Shown: positions 62,173-64,000 of the stretch, piece by piece | Layout: every line of letters starts with the position of its first letter | How positions within the stretch are numbered: position 1 is the first letter of the stretch | Assembly: GCF_900109945.1 (NCBI RefSeq) | Contig: NZ_FOBX01000021.1 | Span: 1-64,000, forward strand | DNA length: 64,000 bases | From: Bradyrhizobium sp. OK095 | Lineage (GTDB): Bacteria; Pseudomonadota; Alphaproteobacteria; Rhizobiales; Xanthobacteraceae | Direction of reading: 5' to 3' | Made by a program: the position numbers and the translations under genes | The notes under the pieces: generated by a model | Told to the model about the DNA's origin: nothing | Seen by the model: the letters and a program-made list of their open reading frames with translations, nothing else | The model's database searches: none

Positions 62173-62619
62173 TCAATTCCGAAACTGTTCCAGAAACATC
62201 CGCAAAGAATCATGCGGGCTCTCGACGTCCGTGATCAGCCAGCCTTCGGGCCCGTTGACCAGGACGAAGTTCAGCGCCACCCGGCGGCCGTGATTGTCGA
62301 AATTCGCCGCAACATAAGTCTTGTCGTATTGCCTGCGCACAACCGCGATCGTAACAGGGCCGAGCTTCCAGCTCGGGCTCTGCACCAGGAAATCATAGGG
62401 CTCGAGCCGCGGTGTGCTCCAGGCCTTGCGCAGGGGGGCATCGAAGAATTGCCGGGCGGCCACGGCATCGCGCGGCAGGCCTTTTGACAGCTCCGGTGCG
62501 CCCTGACCGTAATAGGCGTAGACATTCCGGACCAGCGATTCCGGGGTGCGAAAGCCGGCCTCGGCCGCGGCCAGCCAAAGCCCGGCCAACAGGGCCACAA
62601 TGCCCGCAAGTTCCCTCAT
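62173..62619 (-). CDS. Small exported hypothetical protein (DUF3828-like)
   Basis: The 148-residue protein starts with a signal-like segment (MRELAGIVALLAGLWLAAAEA), then ESLVRNVYAYYGQGAPE and a beta-rich half with VALNFVLVNGPEGWLITDVE. It resembles the DUF3828/YbjP type of periplasmic proteins by memory only; function unknown. ATG 62619 gives the clean signal peptide; an upstream ATG at 62646 would add nine residues. It diverges from the ATP12 gene. Confidence 0.7.
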   Translation of the reverse strand: MRELAGIVALLAGLWLAAAEAGFRTPESLVRNVYAYYGQGAPELSKGLPRDAVAARQFFDAPLRKAWSTPRLEPYDFLVQSPSWKLGPVTIAVVRRQYDKTYVAANFDNHGRRVALNFVLVNGPEGWLITDVESPHDSLRMFLEQFRN

Positions 62620-62726
62620 GCCCGCCGCTCGCTTTATTGGCCGCAAGTCTTGGCTTAAAACTGTCTTGGCTTAAATTGGTCCTAGCTTAAAAGCCTAGCA
62701 TCCAGCGACCGGGGCCGAAAACTCAC

Positions 62727-63503
62727 ATGCGCGAATTGTTCGATGAAGCTGCGGGGCAGCCCCCGCCGGATCCCCGGGAATCGGTGCGCGCGTCCGCACG
62801 CACGCCACTACGCAAGCGCTTCTACAAGGAGGCAGGCGTCACCGAAGCCGAGGGCGGCTTTGCTATCACGCTCGACGGCAAGCCGATCCGCACGCCGTCC
62901 AGCCGGCAGGTGGTGATCCCGGCGCGGACGCTCGCCGATGCGGTGGCTGCCGAATGGGCGGCCCAGGGCGAGACGATTGATCCCGTGACCATGCCGCTGA
63001 CGCGCATCGCCAACAGCGTGGTCGAGGGCGTGGTCGACCGCGTCGAACTCGTCAGCGACGATCTCGCCAAATTCTTCGAGTCCGATCTGCTGTTCTACCG
63101 CGCCGGTCACCCAGAAGCGCTCGTCGCCCGCGAGGCCGCGCATTGGGACCCCGTACTGTTCTGGGCCGCGGAGCGGCTCGGGGCGCATTTCATCCTGTCC
63201 GAGGGCGTCATGCACGTGAGGCAGCCGGACGAGGCCATTCAGGCCGTCCGCGCTGTGCTGCCCGGGGATGCCTGGTCGGTCGCGGCCCTTCATGTGGTGA
63301 CGACCCTGACCGGCTCGGCGCTGTTGGCACTGGCGCTGGCCCATGGCGTACGCGATGCCGGCCAGATCTGGGACGCCGCCCATGTCGACGAGGACTGGAA
63401 CGCCGAGAAATGGGGCGTGGACGAGGAGGCGGCCGCCCGCCGGGCCGCTCGCCTGAAGGATTTTCAGGCCGCCGTGACGGTTTTGGCGGCCGTGAGGCCG
63501 TAA
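62727..63503 (+). CDS. ATP12-family F1-ATPase assembly chaperone
   Basis: The 258-residue protein matches ATP12: RKRFYKEAGVTEAEGGFAIT, LDGKPIRTPSSRQVV, AAEWAAQGETIDPVTMPLTR and SGSALLALAL-type C-terminal helices. It binds the F1 alpha subunit before hexamer assembly and is found in mitochondria and alphaproteobacteria, which fits the proposed lineage. ATP synthase genes are not in the window. Confidence 0.92.
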   Translation: MRELFDEAAGQPPPDPRESVRASARTPLRKRFYKEAGVTEAEGGFAITLDGKPIRTPSSRQVVIPARTLADAVAAEWAAQGETIDPVTMPLTRIANSVVEGVVDRVELVSDDLAKFFESDLLFYRAGHPEALVAREAAHWDPVLFWAAERLGAHFILSEGVMHVRQPDEAIQAVRAVLPGDAWSVAALHVVTTLTGSALLALALAHGVRDAGQIWDAAHVDEDWNAEKWGVDEEAAARRAARLKDFQAAVTVLAAVRP

Positions 63504-63579
63504 GCGGCCAAAGGTCCTTAACGAGAGGTTTACGAGGGCGGCCTTAGGATGGGACCAGCGTTCCCCGGGCCCCCCAGAG

Positions 63580-64000
63580 ATGCCGACGCCGATAAGCTCG
63601 ATCGTTCCCGTCAGTGCCGCCAGCCCTGTGGCTGATGCGGCGACGCCCGATCTCGTGCTTCAGGCTGGCAGCGTCGTCGATGCCAGAGTCGTCAGTGTGC
63701 TCGCCGACAATCTGGTGCGGATCGCGATCGCCAACCTCTCGATGGACGTGATGTCGGAGGTGTCGCTGACACCGGGGCAGAACCTCCAACTTACGGTGTC
63801 GCAGAATGACGGCACCATCCGGCTCGCCGTCGTGGGCGGGACAGGCCAGGCGGCGGCCGATCAGGTCACGCTGACGCCGGGGGCCGCGTCGCTGGTGGAG
63901 AGTCCGTCGCTGGCGCCGTCTGCGAACGCGGCACGCAACACGCTGACGCCGCTGGAGCAGGTTGCCGTCACCGTCGCCTCGGCCGAGGCGGTGACAAAAC
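63580..64000 (+). CDS. N-terminal part of a FliK-like protein (partial)
   Basis: An open frame from ATG 63580 (MPTPISSIVPV) runs off the right edge with no stop: 140 codons visible. It is rich in Ala, Val, Ser and Thr, with VVDARVVSVLADNLVRIAI and VSLTPGQNLQLTVSQNDGTI, the low-complexity pattern of flagellar hook-length control proteins in Bradyrhizobium, as I remember them. Weak Shine-Dalgarno (CCAGAG). Family call is tentative. Confidence 0.6.
   Translation, partial: MPTPISSIVPVSAASPVADAATPDLVLQAGSVVDARVVSVLADNLVRIAIANLSMDVMSEVSLTPGQNLQLTVSQNDGTIRLAVVGGTGQAAADQVTLTPGAASLVESPSLAPSANAARNTLTPLEQVAVTVASAEAVTK

Overview
The window is high-GC alphaproteobacterial chromosome that I read as Bradyrhizobium or a very close relative. 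The basis is the gene order, the short-LID adenylate kinase, an ATP12-type F1 assembly chaperone, ribosomal proteins that match remembered Bradyrhizobium sequences, and several palindromic intergenic repeats of the kind that litter these genomes. No rRNA, CRISPR array, integrase, transposase or phage gene was seen; one tRNA (Trp, CCA) is present.

Left flank (1-11.7 kb): the tail of an unidentified gene, a TetR regulator divergent from an acyl-CoA dehydrogenase, an APH-fold kinase, an ArgE-type deacylase, two SDR dehydrogenases flanking a histidine phosphatase, an AI-2E-type permease with a large soluble C-terminus, and a serine hydrolase. The dehydrogenase/kinase pair looks like a split version of animal ACAD10/ACAD11 and suggests hydroxy-acyl-CoA catabolism.

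Core (11.8-52.25 kb): tRNA-Trp, then secE-nusG-rplKA-[2-hydroxyacid dehydrogenase]-rplJL-rpoBC, a three-gene insertion, then rpsLG-fusA-tuf, the S10 and spc operons, a second divergent secY, adk, and the alpha operon rpsMK-rpoA-rplQ, which ends at a strong terminator. The cargo inside this otherwise conserved backbone is the most interesting part: (i) a flavin amine-oxidase/methyltransferase fusion, an ABC exporter with acidic tails and a convergent flavoprotein between rpoC and rpsL; (ii) a tandem SecY paralogue that lacks the plug segment, the Arg357-equivalent and the C-tail; (iii) an adenylate kinase with a histone H1-like Lys/Ala tail of about 100 residues.

Right flank (52.3-64 kb): a diheme cytochrome c, an SDR, a quinone oxidoreductase divergent from a HxlR regulator, an OprP-like porin, a Do-type protease coupled to rarA, an orphan HigA-type antitoxin coupled to a pseudouridine synthase, a small exported protein, ATP12, and the start of a probable FliK-like gene that runs off the end.

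Many junctions are 1-8 bp overlaps (secE-nusG, rplD-rplW, rplN-rplX-rplE, secY-secY2-adk, protease-rarA, higA-rlu), which points to translational coupling. All function calls come from reading motifs; no database search was run.
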